A stretch of 64,000 nt of DNA from Oceanobacillus senegalensis (lineage in GTDB: Bacteria; Bacillota; Bacilli; Bacillales; Amphibacillaceae), in contig NZ_LT839648.1 of the NCBI RefSeq assembly GCF_900176885.1, positions 2,360,765 through 2,424,764 on the forward strand, read 5' to 3'. This document shows, piece by piece, positions 55,169 to 64,000 of the stretch (the first letter of the stretch is position 1; every line of letters starts with the position of its first letter). The translations under genes were made by a program, and so were the position numbers. The notes beneath the pieces were generated by a model. The model had not been told where the DNA came from. It worked only from the letters and a program-made list of their open reading frames with translations, and did no database searches.

Positions 55169-55231
55169 CTAAATCACCTTTCCTTCTTCCATTTCATCAT
55201 TCATTTCAACTTTGTTCAAAGAATCATCTGA

Positions 55232-55654
<423 letters not shown>

Positions 55655-55661
55655 TTACTCT

Positions 55662-56483
55662 TTAGTTTTTCAACCTTCCAACAATTTCTTTTACTAAACT
55701 TAAAAAATCTTCTCTTGCTTTTTCCGTTGTTTCAATAACCTCTTCATGTGAGAGCGGTTGATCCAAGATACCAGCAGCCATATTGGTAATACACGATATA
55801 CCAATAACATCCATCTCAGCATGCCTTGCAACAATAACCTCAGGGACCGTTGACATTCCCACCGCATCCCCACCTAACTTTTCTAACATGCGAATTTCAG
55901 CCGGTGTTTCGTAGCTAGGACCACTATTCCAAACGTAGACTCCCTCTTTTAAATCCATATTTAAATCTTTAGCAACCTCTCGCACAAGCTGCTGTAAAGA
56001 AGCAGTATAGGCTGTGGACATATCTGGAAATCTGACACCTATACGTTCATCATTGGGACCGATTAATGGGTTATCCCCAGCATTATTTATATGATCTGTA
56101 ATTAACATTAAATCACCTGGTGTAAAGGTTTGATTCACTCCACCTGCAGCATTTGTTACAACAACGGTCTCAATCCCTAATTCTTTCATCACCCTAACAG
56201 GGAACGTTACTTTTTCTAGAGAATAGCCTTCATAGTAATGAAAGCGACCCTGTAATGCTAGTACTGTAATCCCTTTTAATTCACCAATTACAAGCTGTCC
56301 AGCATGGCCTTCTACCGTTGAAACCGGAAAACCGGGAATAGTTTCATATTTAATTTTTACAGGATCCTCGATTTCTTCCGCTAACACCCCTAACCCTGAT
56401 CCTAAAATCAGACCAACCTGTGGCTTGACATTGAGTTTTTCGGAAATATATATAGCAGCCTCTTTGATTTGATTCACATTCAT
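55662..56483 (-). CDS. pupG: purine-nucleoside phosphorylase (trimeric type)
   Basis: A 273-residue phosphorylase that cleaves guanosine/inosine to base plus (deoxy)ribose 1-phosphate. Motifs of the PNP/MTAP group: VGLILGSGLGVLAEEI, EGHAGQLVIG, LQGRFHYYEGYSLEKVTFPVRVM, VVTNAAGGVN, VWNSGPSYETPAEIRML and GMSTVPEVIVARH. It lies between deoB and cdd. Confidence 0.95.
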   Translation of the reverse strand: MNVNQIKEAAIYISEKLNVKPQVGLILGSGLGVLAEEIEDPVKIKYETIPGFPVSTVEGHAGQLVIGELKGITVLALQGRFHYYEGYSLEKVTFPVRVMKELGIETVVVTNAAGGVNQTFTPGDLMLITDHINNAGDNPLIGPNDERIGVRFPDMSTAYTASLQQLVREVAKDLNMDLKEGVYVWNSGPSYETPAEIRMLEKLGGDAVGMSTVPEVIVARHAEMDVIGISCITNMAAGILDQPLSHEEVIETTEKAREDFLSLVKEIVGRLKN

Positions 56484-56529
56484 TTATCTTACTCCTTTAT
56501 CACATAATTCACTCGCTGTAATTGAAAAT

Positions 56530-57711
56530 TCACTTTATCTCGTTTAAAAAACTTTTTCCATTTTGTGGACTTTTCACATTAAAATTATCTGCTACTGTTT
56601 CACCAATATCACTAAATGTTGAACGTACAGATAATTCCACACCTTCCCTTATTCCTTTATGGTGAATGAGTAATGGAACATATTCTCTTGTATGGTCAGT
56701 GCCATGATGAACTGGGTCATTTCCATGATCTGCTGTAATAATAAGCAAGTCATCCTCTTTTAGTTTGGCAAAAACCTCTGGTAATCTTGCATCATATTCC
56801 TGTAAAGCTTCACCATACCCTTGTGGATCACGGCGATGACCATACTTCGCATCAAAGTCAACTAAATTTAAGAAACTTAATCCTGTAAAGTCCATATCCA
56901 TTGTCTGTAGTAACTTATCCATTCCATCCATATTAGATACAGTTCTTAAAGATTTCGTTACTCCTTCTCCATCATAAATATCAGAAATTTTTCCAATAGC
57001 AAGGACATCGTAATCAGCATCCTTTAATTCGTTCATGACAGTACGTCCAAATGGTTTCAGTGCGTAATCATGACGGTTCGCTGTACGCTCAAATGCTCCT
57101 GGTTTCCCTATAAATGGTCGAGCAATAACACGTCCAACCATATATTTAGGGTCATTTAACAATTCTCGAGCATACTCACAAATACCGTAAAGTTCTTCTA
57201 ATGGAACCACATCTTCATGCGCTGCAATTTGCAACACAGAATCTGCTGAAGTGTATACAATCAAACTTCCTGACTTCAGATGCTCATCGCCTAATTCATC
57301 GAGGATAACTGTTCCAGATGCTGGTTTGTTACCAATCACTTTTCGACCAGTCTTTTCTTCCAACTTATGAATGATTTTATCTGGAAATCCATCAGGAAAA
57401 GTTCGGAATGGTGTATCAATATGCAGCCCCATAATTTCCCAATGTCCTGTCATCGTATCCTTACCAGCTGAAGCTTCTCGCATTTTCGTATAGTGAGCAA
57501 GCGCCTTTTCTGCTGGCTTAATTCCTTTTATTTCTCGAATATTACTTAATCCAAGTGATCCCATATTTGGCATGTGTAAACCATTCATATGCTCTGCAAT
57601 ATGACCTAAAGTATCTGCACCTTTATCGCCAAATTTTTCTGCATCAGGGGATTCACCAATTCCAACAGAATCCATAACAATTAAAAATATTCGTTTAAAC
57701 TTTTCGTTCAT
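56530..57711 (-). CDS. deoB: phosphopentomutase
   Basis: A 393-residue alkaline-phosphatase-fold mutase interconverting ribose 1- and 5-phosphates. Metal and catalytic regions are visible: [44 protein letters not shown] (the Thr that is phosphorylated), [28 protein letters not shown]. It is the first gene of the salvage operon, with a GntR-type palindrome just before it and AAGGAGG at the start. Confidence 0.97.
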   Translation of the reverse strand: MNEKFKRIFLIVMDSVGIGESPDAEKFGDKGADTLGHIAEHMNGLHMPNMGSLGLSNIREIKGIKPAEKALAHYTKMREASAGKDTMTGHWEIMGLHIDTPFRTFPDGFPDKIIHKLEEKTGRKVIGNKPASGTVILDELGDEHLKSGSLIVYTSADSVLQIAAHEDVVPLEELYGICEYARELLNDPKYMVGRVIARPFIGKPGAFERTANRHDYALKPFGRTVMNELKDADYDVLAIGKISDIYDGEGVTKSLRTVSNMDGMDKLLQTMDMDFTGLSFLNLVDFDAKYGHRRDPQGYGEALQEYDARLPEVFAKLKEDDLLIITADHGNDPVHHGTDHTREYVPLLIHHKGIREGVELSVRSTFSDIGETVADNFNVKSPQNGKSFLNEIK

Positions 57712-57748
57712 ATTGTCGTTCCTCCTTGTAAAACTCTCTACCTATATT

Positions 57749-57762
57749 GTAAGACGTCCAAC
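57749..57762. promoter_or_regulatory. GntR operator candidate 1 (upstream of deoB)
   Basis: The 14-base imperfect palindrome GTAAGACGTCCAAC overlaps a possible deoB promoter (TAGACT, 17 bp, TACAAT on the minus strand). Related sites lie at 60650 and 60714. Confidence 0.6.
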
Positions 57763-57915
57763 CTCTTAAGTCTAGAAAAACCTTTTTGTTTAAGGTATTT
57801 TTATTTCGTGTTTTATATAGAATGCGCAGTAACTTAATACGAAAAAGGTGCGGAAATACACTGCGCTTTCCGTGGGTGGCTGCTGAGCCCTTACTTTATT
57901 TATAGATACAAAAAA

Positions 57916-57934
57916 GGGTCTAAAAACTAGACCC
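57916..57934 (-). terminator. terminator of pdp
   Basis: A 7-bp stem GGGTCTA / TAGACCC with a minus-strand T run, immediately after the pdp stop. Confidence 0.8.
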
Positions 57935-57935
57935 C

Positions 57936-59237
57936 TCAATAGATAACATCATATACTAATGGATTTTGATCCACTTTCTCTGAAGAAATAGTATATGAAT
58001 GATAAATTTTATCCACTACCTCTTGGACATCTTCTCGATTACTATGAATCGTAACAAGCGACTCGCCCTTTTGTACGGCTTCACCGACTTTTTTATTTAA
58101 AACTAATCCCACTGCAAGGTCAATTTCGGATTCTTTCGTAACACGTCCTGCTCCTAAAATACTTGCAGCAATCCCTATTTCATTTGCTGTGATTTCGGAA
58201 ATATATCCACTTTGCTTTGCTTCTATTTCGAAGGTATAAGCAGCTTTTGGCAGTTTGTTTGGATCGTCAACCACAGAAACATCTCCACCCTGAGCATCAA
58301 GAAAGGTTTTAAATGTATCAATTGCTTTACCAGAATTCATCACATCGATTAATTTCTCTCTCGCTTCTTCAATAGATTCCGCTTGTTCTCCCAAATAAAC
58401 CATTCGACTACCAAGTGTTAAACATAATTCTTGAAGATCTTTTGGACCTTTTCCTTGTAATGTGTCAATTGCTTCTTTCACCTCTAGTGCATTTCCAATA
58501 GCATATCCTAATGGCTGATTCATATCAGATATGACTGCAATTGTTTTCCTACCTGCACCATTTCCAATTTGTACCATTGCTTGTGCTAATTCTTTTGCTC
58601 CCTCAATATCTTTCATAAAGGCACCAGAACCTGTTTTTACATCTAATACAATGGCATCTGCACCAGAAGCAATTTTTTTACTCATAATAGAACTAGCAAT
58701 AAGCGGTATAGAATCCACCGTTGCTGTTACATCACGAAGACCATATAATTTTTTATCTGCCGGGGTTAGGTTTCCACTTTGACCAACAACAGCGACTTTA
58801 TTTTTATTTACTAATTCATTAAATGTTTTACTATCTAATTCTACTCGGAATCCTTTTATGGATTCTAATTTATCAACTGTACCACCAGTATGCCCTAGAC
58901 CACGTCCCGACATTTTTGCTACCGGTACTCCAACTGATGCAACAAGTGGCGCTAAAATAAGGGTCGTCGTATCACCAACACCACCTGTACTATGCTTATC
59001 GACTTTTACTCCAGCTATACCCGATAAATCAATTTGATCTCCCGACTCAACCATAGCCAGAGTTAGATTAACACGTTCTTCCTGTGTCATATCTTGAAAA
59101 TAAATTGCCATAGCAAAAGCGGACATCTGATAATCTGGAATCTCCCCATTTGTATAGCCTTGAATCACGAAATCAATTTCTTCTTTCGTTAATTCAAACC
59201 CATCACGCTTTTTCTCAATAATATCAATCATTCTCAT
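57936..59237 (-). CDS. pdp: pyrimidine-nucleoside phosphorylase
   Basis: A 433-residue thymidine/uridine phosphorylase dimer of the Pdp type: [69 protein letters not shown] (phosphate loop) and [22 protein letters not shown]. The second ATG (59237) matches family starts. It lies between deoB and nupC; all are read leftwards. Confidence 0.96.
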   Translation of the reverse strand: MRMIDIIEKKRDGFELTKEEIDFVIQGYTNGEIPDYQMSAFAMAIYFQDMTQEERVNLTLAMVESGDQIDLSGIAGVKVDKHSTGGVGDTTTLILAPLVASVGVPVAKMSGRGLGHTGGTVDKLESIKGFRVELDSKTFNELVNKNKVAVVGQSGNLTPADKKLYGLRDVTATVDSIPLIASSIMSKKIASGADAIVLDVKTGSGAFMKDIEGAKELAQAMVQIGNGAGRKTIAVISDMNQPLGYAIGNALEVKEAIDTLQGKGPKDLQELCLTLGSRMVYLGEQAESIEEAREKLIDVMNSGKAIDTFKTFLDAQGGDVSVVDDPNKLPKAAYTFEIEAKQSGYISEITANEIGIAASILGAGRVTKESEIDLAVGLVLNKKVGEAVQKGESLVTIHSNREDVQEVVDKIYHSYTISSEKVDQNPLVYDVIY

Positions 59238-59336
59238 CATACATCATCCTTTCTATTGCCTCGGAAATGCCTTTACCTATACCTAATAGTATATTAGTCT
59301 TAAATTATTTACTCTATTCTATCCACCAAAGCTCAA

Positions 59337-60533
59337 TTAAAAGAACATTCCTGCAACGGAAGCACTTAGTAATGAAGCTAGCATCCCTGCTGCAACAGCC
59401 TTTAACCCAAGCCTAGCAATATCACTTCGGCGACTTGGAGCTAGTCCACCTAAACCACCAAGAAGAATTGCCATAGAGCTTAAGTTCGCAAATCCACATA
59501 ATGCAAAACTTACCACCAGTACCGTTTTCTCTGATAAAACTTCAATTTCAGGCGCAAATGATGCATAGGCAACAAACTCATTTAATACAAGCTTTTGTCC
59601 TATATAACTTCCTGCTTGAATAGCTTCCTCCCATGGAACACCAACAGCAAATGCTATAGGTGCAAATACGTAACCTAGTATTTGTTCTAACGTAATACCT
59701 CCAAAAATTCCAAGAACACCATTAATCAAAGCAATTAAAGCAATAAATGCTAGTAGCATCGCACCAACATTTAGCGCTAATTTCAACCCGTCTGATGCTC
59801 CTTTTGCAGCTGCATCAATAACATTAACTGTTTCTTCGTCCTTTTCAAGCTTAATTTCATCGGAAACTTTACTTTCCTCGGTTTCTGGCATCATTACCTT
59901 GGCCATAATCAATCCAGCTGGTGCCGCCATAAAGCTTGCTGCTAATAAATATTCAAGCGGAACCCCTAATAAGGAATAACCAATTAAGACAGAACCTGCA
60001 ACAGATGCTAGTCCACCAGTCATTACAGCAAATAATTCTGACTGCGTCATTTTATCTAAAAATGGTCGAACAACAAGTGGGGCCTCGGTTTGTCCAACAA
60101 AAATGTTAGCAGCTGCGGACATGGATTCGGTTTTACTCGTGCCTAGTAATTTAGCTAGCCCACCACCGATAATCTTGATAAACCATTGCATAATACCTAG
60201 ATAATATAATACCGAAATCAAAGAGGAGAAGAAGATAATAACTGGTAGAACATGAAAAGCAAAAATAGAACCAAATTGATCACTATCTGCTAGAGAACCG
60301 AATAAAAAGCTAATCCCTTCATTCGCATAATTTATGATGTCCTGAACCCTTAATGTAAACCATTGTAAAGCTTCCTTTCCTGTCTCCCATTTCAACACAA
60401 TGAATGCAAAAATGATTTGAATAGCTAATCCCCCGTAAACGGTTCTTAACTTAATCGCCTTCTTTTGACTCGAAAAAAGAAATGCAATCCCCAAAACTAC
60501 GAAAATTCCAAATATCCCCCATAAGATATTCAT
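59337..60533 (-). CDS. nupC: concentrative nucleoside transporter NupC
   Basis: A 398-residue CNT-family sodium- or proton-coupled nucleoside importer: eight or more membrane segments, [43 protein letters not shown] and [41 protein letters not shown] are the family signatures. It imports the nucleosides used by pdp, pupG and cdd. Two GntR-type palindromes lie in the 330-bp upstream gap. Confidence 0.95.
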   Translation of the reverse strand: MNILWGIFGIFVVLGIAFLFSSQKKAIKLRTVYGGLAIQIIFAFIVLKWETGKEALQWFTLRVQDIINYANEGISFLFGSLADSDQFGSIFAFHVLPVIIFFSSLISVLYYLGIMQWFIKIIGGGLAKLLGTSKTESMSAAANIFVGQTEAPLVVRPFLDKMTQSELFAVMTGGLASVAGSVLIGYSLLGVPLEYLLAASFMAAPAGLIMAKVMMPETEESKVSDEIKLEKDEETVNVIDAAAKGASDGLKLALNVGAMLLAFIALIALINGVLGIFGGITLEQILGYVFAPIAFAVGVPWEEAIQAGSYIGQKLVLNEFVAYASFAPEIEVLSEKTVLVVSFALCGFANLSSMAILLGGLGGLAPSRRSDIARLGLKAVAAGMLASLLSASVAGMFF

Positions 60534-60649
60534 GTCTATTCACTCTCACCTTTCGTGATTTATTCTGTATAAGTCCGAAAATACGAATGTGTGAAGGGAA
60601 TTTATACGCCCAACCAGCATCTCCATTTTCGAAAAACTCACTCAAATTG

Positions 60650-60663
60650 ATAGGACGTCCAAC
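60650..60663. promoter_or_regulatory. GntR operator candidate 2 (nupC-proximal)
   Basis: ATAGGACGTCCAAC, with the GGACGTCC centre a perfect palindrome, lies just downstream of the putative nupC -10. Confidence 0.6.
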
Positions 60664-60713
60664 AACTATAACATGTTGTAACCCTTTTCAATTATTTACA
60701 ACCTTATTCTAAG

Positions 60714-60727
60714 GTTAGACGTCCTAC
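60714..60727. promoter_or_regulatory. GntR operator candidate 3 (nupC-distal)
   Basis: GTTAGACGTCCTAC lies 64 bp (about six helical turns) from candidate 2, upstream of the putative -35, so the pair could form a loop. Confidence 0.6.
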
Positions 60728-60866
60728 AAGTCAATACTTTTCTACAGAAATTGTGAACATCCTGAAATTTATGGGAGATCATATTGAATATTCTCAACTA
60801 ACCATATATAGACAAATCTCTTCCGGCTTAAAGGGTTAGCTTTTATGCCGGAAGCCACACAGAAAT

Positions 60867-61589
60867 TTATATTATTCTTTTTCGCATCACATGAAAAGAT
60901 ATTTGATCGGACTTAAAGAAGTTAATAGAATACAGTACGGGACGATTATTTAAATCATAGTGAATCTGGCGTAAAACAAGAAGAGGCGTATCTTTATCAC
61001 AGTTCATGATTTCTGATATTTCCTCATGATAGCCAACTGTTTTAATTTCTGCTTCTGCATGACTAATCGTAATTCCGGCTTCCTCTAATGAAGACAATAT
61101 CGATTCTTGATTAAGTTTGTACCCTTTTTCTAAAAGATTTGCAGGGATTTTATCAATACAATAGACTAACGGTTTCCCATCCGCAGTTCGAACCCGCTTC
61201 ACTAGAAAAACTTGTTCCGCTTCATCCATATTCAATTCTTTAACATCGTCTCCATGTGGATCAACATAACCTGTAAATAACACTTCTGTTCCTGGCTTTT
61301 TCCCTTCTCTTTCAATCATATCTGTAATACTGAATAACTCCTCAATTCCACCTGTAAAAACAGGCTTCTGATTAACAAAGGTCCCTACCCCATGCTTTCT
61401 AATAATAATATTTTCCTCTTCTAATATCCGCAATGCTTCACGAAGTGTATTCCGAGAAACACCTAGTTCCTTTGCAAAGACAGTTTCAGAAGGTAAACGT
61501 TCTCCCGGTTCCAATTCACCATCTTTTATCTTCCCTTTAATCTGCTCTATCACAACTAAATAGCGTGGTGTCTGAAAATTATAATTCAC
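60867..61589 (-). CDS. GntR/HutC-family regulator of nucleoside genes
   Basis: A 240-residue regulator. The N-terminal winged helix (about 1-75) has the GntR pattern LEPGERLPSETVFAKELGVSRNTLREALRILEEENIIIRKHGVGTFV. The C-terminal UTRA ligand domain has VDPHGDDVKELNMDEAEQVFLVKRVRTADGKPLVYCIDKIP and PVLYSINFFKSD. It starts at GTG after GAGGAGGG. Its position next to nupC and the shared palindromes upstream of nupC and deoB suggest it represses the salvage genes until a nucleoside or sugar phosphate binds. The ligand is unknown. Confidence 0.88.
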   Translation of the reverse strand: MNYNFQTPRYLVVIEQIKGKIKDGELEPGERLPSETVFAKELGVSRNTLREALRILEEENIIIRKHGVGTFVNQKPVFTGGIEELFSITDMIEREGKKPGTEVLFTGYVDPHGDDVKELNMDEAEQVFLVKRVRTADGKPLVYCIDKIPANLLEKGYKLNQESILSSLEEAGITISHAEAEIKTVGYHEEISEIMNCDKDTPLLVLRQIHYDLNNRPVLYSINFFKSDQISFHVMRKRII

Positions 61590-61735
61590 TTACCGTCCCT
61601 CCTCTTATTCATCTTATTTTACATTTTCTCTTAATCGCTTTCAAGGACTACTAGGGACGGTGCTCATGCAACAAGATAATTTTTTTAAGAGAAGTGGGAA
61701 ATATAATCATACTTACGAATTGGAGGGAATTTTAC

Positions 61736-61876
61736 ATGAATAAAAATGAAAGAGTAAATGAGGAAGCTACCCTAAATAATAATCTAGGGTCTTCAACATT
61801 ACAAACTAATCGTGATATTGCGAAAAGACACGAAAAACCAAAAGTTGCTAAACCAGATAGGCAAGATAAAAAATAA
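61736..61876 (+). CDS. small hydrophilic hypothetical protein
   Basis: A 46-residue, highly charged protein: acidic/Asn-rich first half (NEEATLNNNLGSSTLQ) and a basic end (KRHEKPKVAKPDRQDKK). TTGGAGGGA precedes the ATG at 61736, and a strong terminator follows, so it is a real gene. Small spore or stress proteins of Bacillaceae look like this, but I cannot name it. Confidence 0.6.
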   Translation: MNKNERVNEEATLNNNLGSSTLQTNRDIAKRHEKPKVAKPDRQDKK

Positions 61877-61909
61877 AGGTATGCTATAAATGTAAGAATC
61901 AAACATTCT

Positions 61910-61947
61910 GTATCTAAAAACACCTATTTATTGGTGTTTTTAGATAC
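61910..61947. terminator. terminator after the small hydrophilic protein gene
   Basis: A perfect 15-bp stem GTATCTAAAAACACC / GGTGTTTTTAGATAC with an 8-base loop. The run of Ts is within the stem. Confidence 0.7.
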
Positions 61948-62205
61948 AGGAAATTTTATTCCATAACAGGAGTTGCACCGATCCAAATGTAGTTTTGAAG
62001 CAACCTATAGTCACGTTTCAAGAGAACTATCCTTGGTATATATATCATCTGTACTTTCTCATTAATAAAAGAAGTTCTCATGGTACACTTTACTAGTGCT
62101 AGACATTGCTTCCCCATGTTTTTCCACTGTTAGCTTGTTGTTTATTCCATATAATACGATTGTTATACGATTGTTCTATATTATGGATAGGGGACGGTGT
62201 TTATC
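61948..62205. other. intergenic region
   Basis: A/T-rich with a tandem GATTGTTATACGATTGTT-like duplication at about 62158-62174 and a GGGGACGGTG motif at 62190. No gene or structure is identified. Confidence 0.4.
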
Positions 62206-62616
62206 ATGAATTGGCAAAAACAACTATTAACACTAATCAACAAATCAGAAAATGAAAAAATTGCTCTTGCAATAGATATATCAACCGATGAATACCCAAT
62301 CGAAACCATACGTAATATTATTTCTTTGTTTGAGGAAATAAGAGAAAAAACCCCTTTGGTTCTAGCCGACTATAAAATCAGAGAAATTACAAATACAAAG
62401 TCGGCTAAAAACATAACGTTTCATACCCACGGAAGAGCTTCCTATACAGAGGCACTAGAATGGGGGCAAGAAAATGGCATTAAAAATCTTTTCTATATCA
62501 CGGATGTTACGGGGCACTTTTGGGAAGAATTAAAAATCGACTATAAAGTCACTTGGCTTATACCGGATGACTTTAAACCTCATGTCCCATTTGGGAGAAC
62601 TTTAAATTTGGTTTAA
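62206..62616 (+). CDS. stand-alone VWA-like (DUF2201 C-terminal type) protein
   Basis: A 136-residue protein resembling only the C-terminal VWA-like domain of DUF2201 putative metallopeptidases: KIALAIDISTDEYPIETIRNIISLF (a MIDAS-like D-x-S-T), ITFHTHGRASYTEALEWGQENGIKNLFYITDVTGHF and YKVTWLIPDDFKPHVPFGRTLNL. The usual N-terminal zinc-peptidase-like domain and MoxR ATPase partner are absent. It is bracketed by GGGGACGG motifs. It could be a relic or a stand-alone adaptor. Confidence 0.6.
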   Translation: MNWQKQLLTLINKSENEKIALAIDISTDEYPIETIRNIISLFEEIREKTPLVLADYKIREITNTKSAKNITFHTHGRASYTEALEWGQENGIKNLFYITDVTGHFWEELKIDYKVTWLIPDDFKPHVPFGRTLNLV

Positions 62617-62660
62617 CGGGGACGGTTCGTGATCTCAAGGAACCATTCTCCCCCACAAAA

Positions 62661-62699
62661 TGCCAGTCTCCCATATTACCTAGAGACTGGCATTTTTTC
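62661..62699. terminator. bidirectional terminator
   Basis: The stem AATGCCAGTCTC / GAGACTGGCATT with a T tract lies between the VWA-like gene and the convergent dehydrogenase gene. Confidence 0.85.
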
Positions 62700-62719
62700 T
62701 TTTGATTCACTTTCAACTG

Positions 62720-63439
62720 CTAAAATGGATTCGTCGCCCAAATTGCTGATGTTTTAATAAAGGATCGCTGTTCAAGTTTTAGAAGGCTTGTCATATACTC
62801 CGCTAAATCCTCTGCTTGGGTAAATCTTTCCGGATCACGTTCAGTAGAGCCTATTCCTCTAGTAAATTCTGTTTCAACAAGACTTGGTGTCAGCACACTA
62901 ACGCGAATATTATTCCGGCGCACCTCCTGCATCAAAGATTCACTCAAACCTATAACTGCAAATTTGGATGCACTATATGCACTAGATCCTTCTGTTCCCT
63001 TTAAACCGGACATAGAGGAAATGTTTATAATATCCCCACGATTTCTTTCAATCATCCCTGGTAATATAGCTTTGGTTACATAAACGATGCCCATCACATT
63101 GACATCAAGAACCTCTTTCCATTTTTCATTGGGAATTTCTAGAAAAGGACCACGCACCCCTATTGCTGCATTATTAATAAGAATATCAATCGGTCCAAGC
63201 TGACTCTCTATATCTTGAACCGCTGCTTTCACCTGTATTTCATTCGACACATCCGCAGCGGCTGTTACAAAGGTTGCTCCTAATGTCGTTAATTCCTTCC
63301 GAATTGGATCGAAGCTTTTTTCGGACGTAGCTATTAAACCTAGTTCCACCCCTTCTTTAGCAAGCTCTAACACCGTAGCGCGTCCAATCCCCCTACTAGC
63401 ACCAGTGATAAGTGCCTTTTTTCCTTTTAATGATTGCAT
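62720..63439 (-). CDS. short-chain dehydrogenase/reductase (FabG-like)
   Basis: A 239-residue SDR enzyme: NAD(P) loop ALITGASRGIGRATVLELAKEG (TGxxxGxG), NNAAIG (NNAG motif), Ser in IINISSMSGLKG, and the catalytic YSASKFAVIGLS (YxxxK). An Asn-rich catalytic tetrad fits a classical SDR such as 3-oxoacyl-ACP reductase or YmfI/YwfD relatives. Located away from fatty-acid genes, so the substrate is uncertain. Confidence 0.92.
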   Translation of the reverse strand: MQSLKGKKALITGASRGIGRATVLELAKEGVELGLIATSEKSFDPIRKELTTLGATFVTAAADVSNEIQVKAAVQDIESQLGPIDILINNAAIGVRGPFLEIPNEKWKEVLDVNVMGIVYVTKAILPGMIERNRGDIINISSMSGLKGTEGSSAYSASKFAVIGLSESLMQEVRRNNIRVSVLTPSLVETEFTRGIGSTERDPERFTQAEDLAEYMTSLLKLEQRSFIKTSAIWATNPF

Positions 63440-63508
63440 ACTCGATCACCCTTCCACTATAAGTATATTACAAACAGCATAGCATATCTGGGTGCTCTTG
63501 ATGTATAT

Positions 63509-63558
63509 AAAAACAGGTCCTTTATCTATTTTCATAGACAAAAAACCTGTTTTTGAAT
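63509..63558 (-). terminator. terminator of the tryptophanase-like gene
   Basis: The outer stem AAAACAGGT / ACCTGTTTT with an inner TCTAT/ATAGA pairing and terminal Ts, eight bases after the stop. Confidence 0.7.
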
Positions 63559-63565
63559 TCTTACC

Positions 63566-64000
63566 TTAATTCAACACCAATTCTTCTTCCTTATTAAGTG
63601 TTTCTAAGTCTTCTTTAAATTTCTTCACTAATTTTTCTGGCCAGTCCGATGTTGCTTCTAATTTTCCAATAAAGAAACGCATTACTTTCGGTTCATCAAC
63701 AAAGCGTAATCCACCAATTAACTCTCGATTTTCATATAACCATGTGATTCGGTCTACCGCATATTCAACATGTGAAAGGGAGTAAACACGTCGTGGCATT
63801 GCAAGGCGCAATAGCTCCATATTAGATAATGTTTCATTTCCATCTTCGTCACGGTTCTCTGACAATGTTCCACGCTCCATACCTCTTACCCCACTAATAA
63901 TGTAATATGCTGCTGCAAGAGCCCCTGAAGGATATTCAGTTTGAGGAATGTGGTCTACAAATTCCATAGCATTCACATGACATCCTAAACCGCCTGCTGG
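63566..64000 (-). CDS. tryptophanase / beta-eliminating lyase, C-terminal part
   Basis: A partial gene that enters from beyond the right edge. The visible 144 residues are the C-terminal end of a PLP-dependent tryptophanase or tyrosine phenol-lyase: PAGGLGCHVNAMEFVDH, ALAAAYYIISGVRGMERGTLSENRDEDG, MELLRLAMPRRVYSLSHVEYAVDRI and GLRFVDEPKVMRFFIGKLE. The family makes indole (or phenol), pyruvate and ammonia from Trp (or Tyr). The PLP Lys lies outside the window, so the substrate cannot be decided. Stop at 63566. Confidence 0.88.
   Translation of the reverse strand, partial: PAGGLGCHVNAMEFVDHIPQTEYPSGALAAAYYIISGVRGMERGTLSENRDEDGNETLSNMELLRLAMPRRVYSLSHVEYAVDRITWLYENRELIGGLRFVDEPKVMRFFIGKLEATSDWPEKLVKKFKEDLETLNKEEELVLN

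Larger units (their letters stand above)
60534..60866. other. regulatory region between gntR and nupC
   Basis: It holds two operator candidates and the nupC promoter (TTGAAA and TATAGT about 15-16 bp apart on the minus strand, between the two palindromes). A CTTCCGGC/GCCGGAAG hairpin at about 60822-60853, just after the regulator gene, may terminate it. Confidence 0.5.

Overview
The window is chromosomal DNA from a low-GC, endospore-forming member of the Bacillaceae. The spore genes (an SspP-type SASP and a CotD-type coat protein), a Bacillus-type (yuk/yue) type VII secretion locus, strong AGGAGG ribosome sites and A/T-rich coding all fit. The intergenic repeat family resembles what is seen in the Oceanobacillus/Virgibacillus group, but the genus is inference. 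No rRNA, tRNA, CRISPR array, prophage or intact insertion sequence was seen.

Layout. 1-5 kb: a barrel-fold protein, a CBS protein, a DHA2 efflux pump, and a divergent CarD-like/MarR pair sharing operators, followed by a frameshifted small gene. 5-7.5 kb: an amino-acid ABC importer operon read leftwards, interrupted between two genes by a dispersed repeat. 7.9-8.7 kb: a secreted protein made of six 28-residue repeats. 8.9-23.4 kb: the type VII secretion locus, all read leftwards. In transcription order it is two near-identical lipoproteins, a lipase-like protein of 624 residues, a small helical protein, EsxA, EsaB, EssB, EssC, EsaA and EssA. The front of this block looks like a toxin-immunity cassette with the toxin enzyme domain at the N-terminus, as in S. 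aureus TslA/TilA. The immunity gene and the first ~21 toxin codons have been duplicated, leaving an orphan immunity gene plus a toxin stub.

23.6-43 kb is ordinary metabolic and housekeeping sequence: flavin reductases, AzlCD with a divergent LysR regulator, a luciferase-like monooxygenase pair, a folate cluster (folC, folE, 5-formyl-THF cyclo-ligase), DegV, several GNAT acetyltransferases, a hydrolase, a phosphoesterase, SIMPL and YpsA proteins, and a CotD-like coat protein with a Gly-Met-Pro tandem repeat tail. At 43.5-44.6 kb a 120-residue membrane leader precedes a YidC2-type insertase. It carries an Arg/Trp-Ile motif and an acidic cluster, and the yidC ribosome site is buried in an 11-bp stem. 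This is the arrangement of the MifM-YidC2 translation-arrest switch of B. subtilis. A small unlisted SASP gene (sspP) lies convergent to it.

45-52.6 kb holds PpaC, a DAO-family oxidase, a SulP transporter, a CDF transporter and a YczE-like membrane protein. 53-61.6 kb is a nucleoside salvage block (purine permease, deoC, cdd, pupG, deoB; pdp, nupC; GntR regulator). Three copies of a 14-bp palindrome centred on GACGTC sit upstream of deoB and nupC and are probably the GntR operators. The right end has small genes, a stand-alone VWA-like domain protein, a short-chain dehydrogenase, and the C-terminal part of a tryptophanase-type lyase cut by the window edge.
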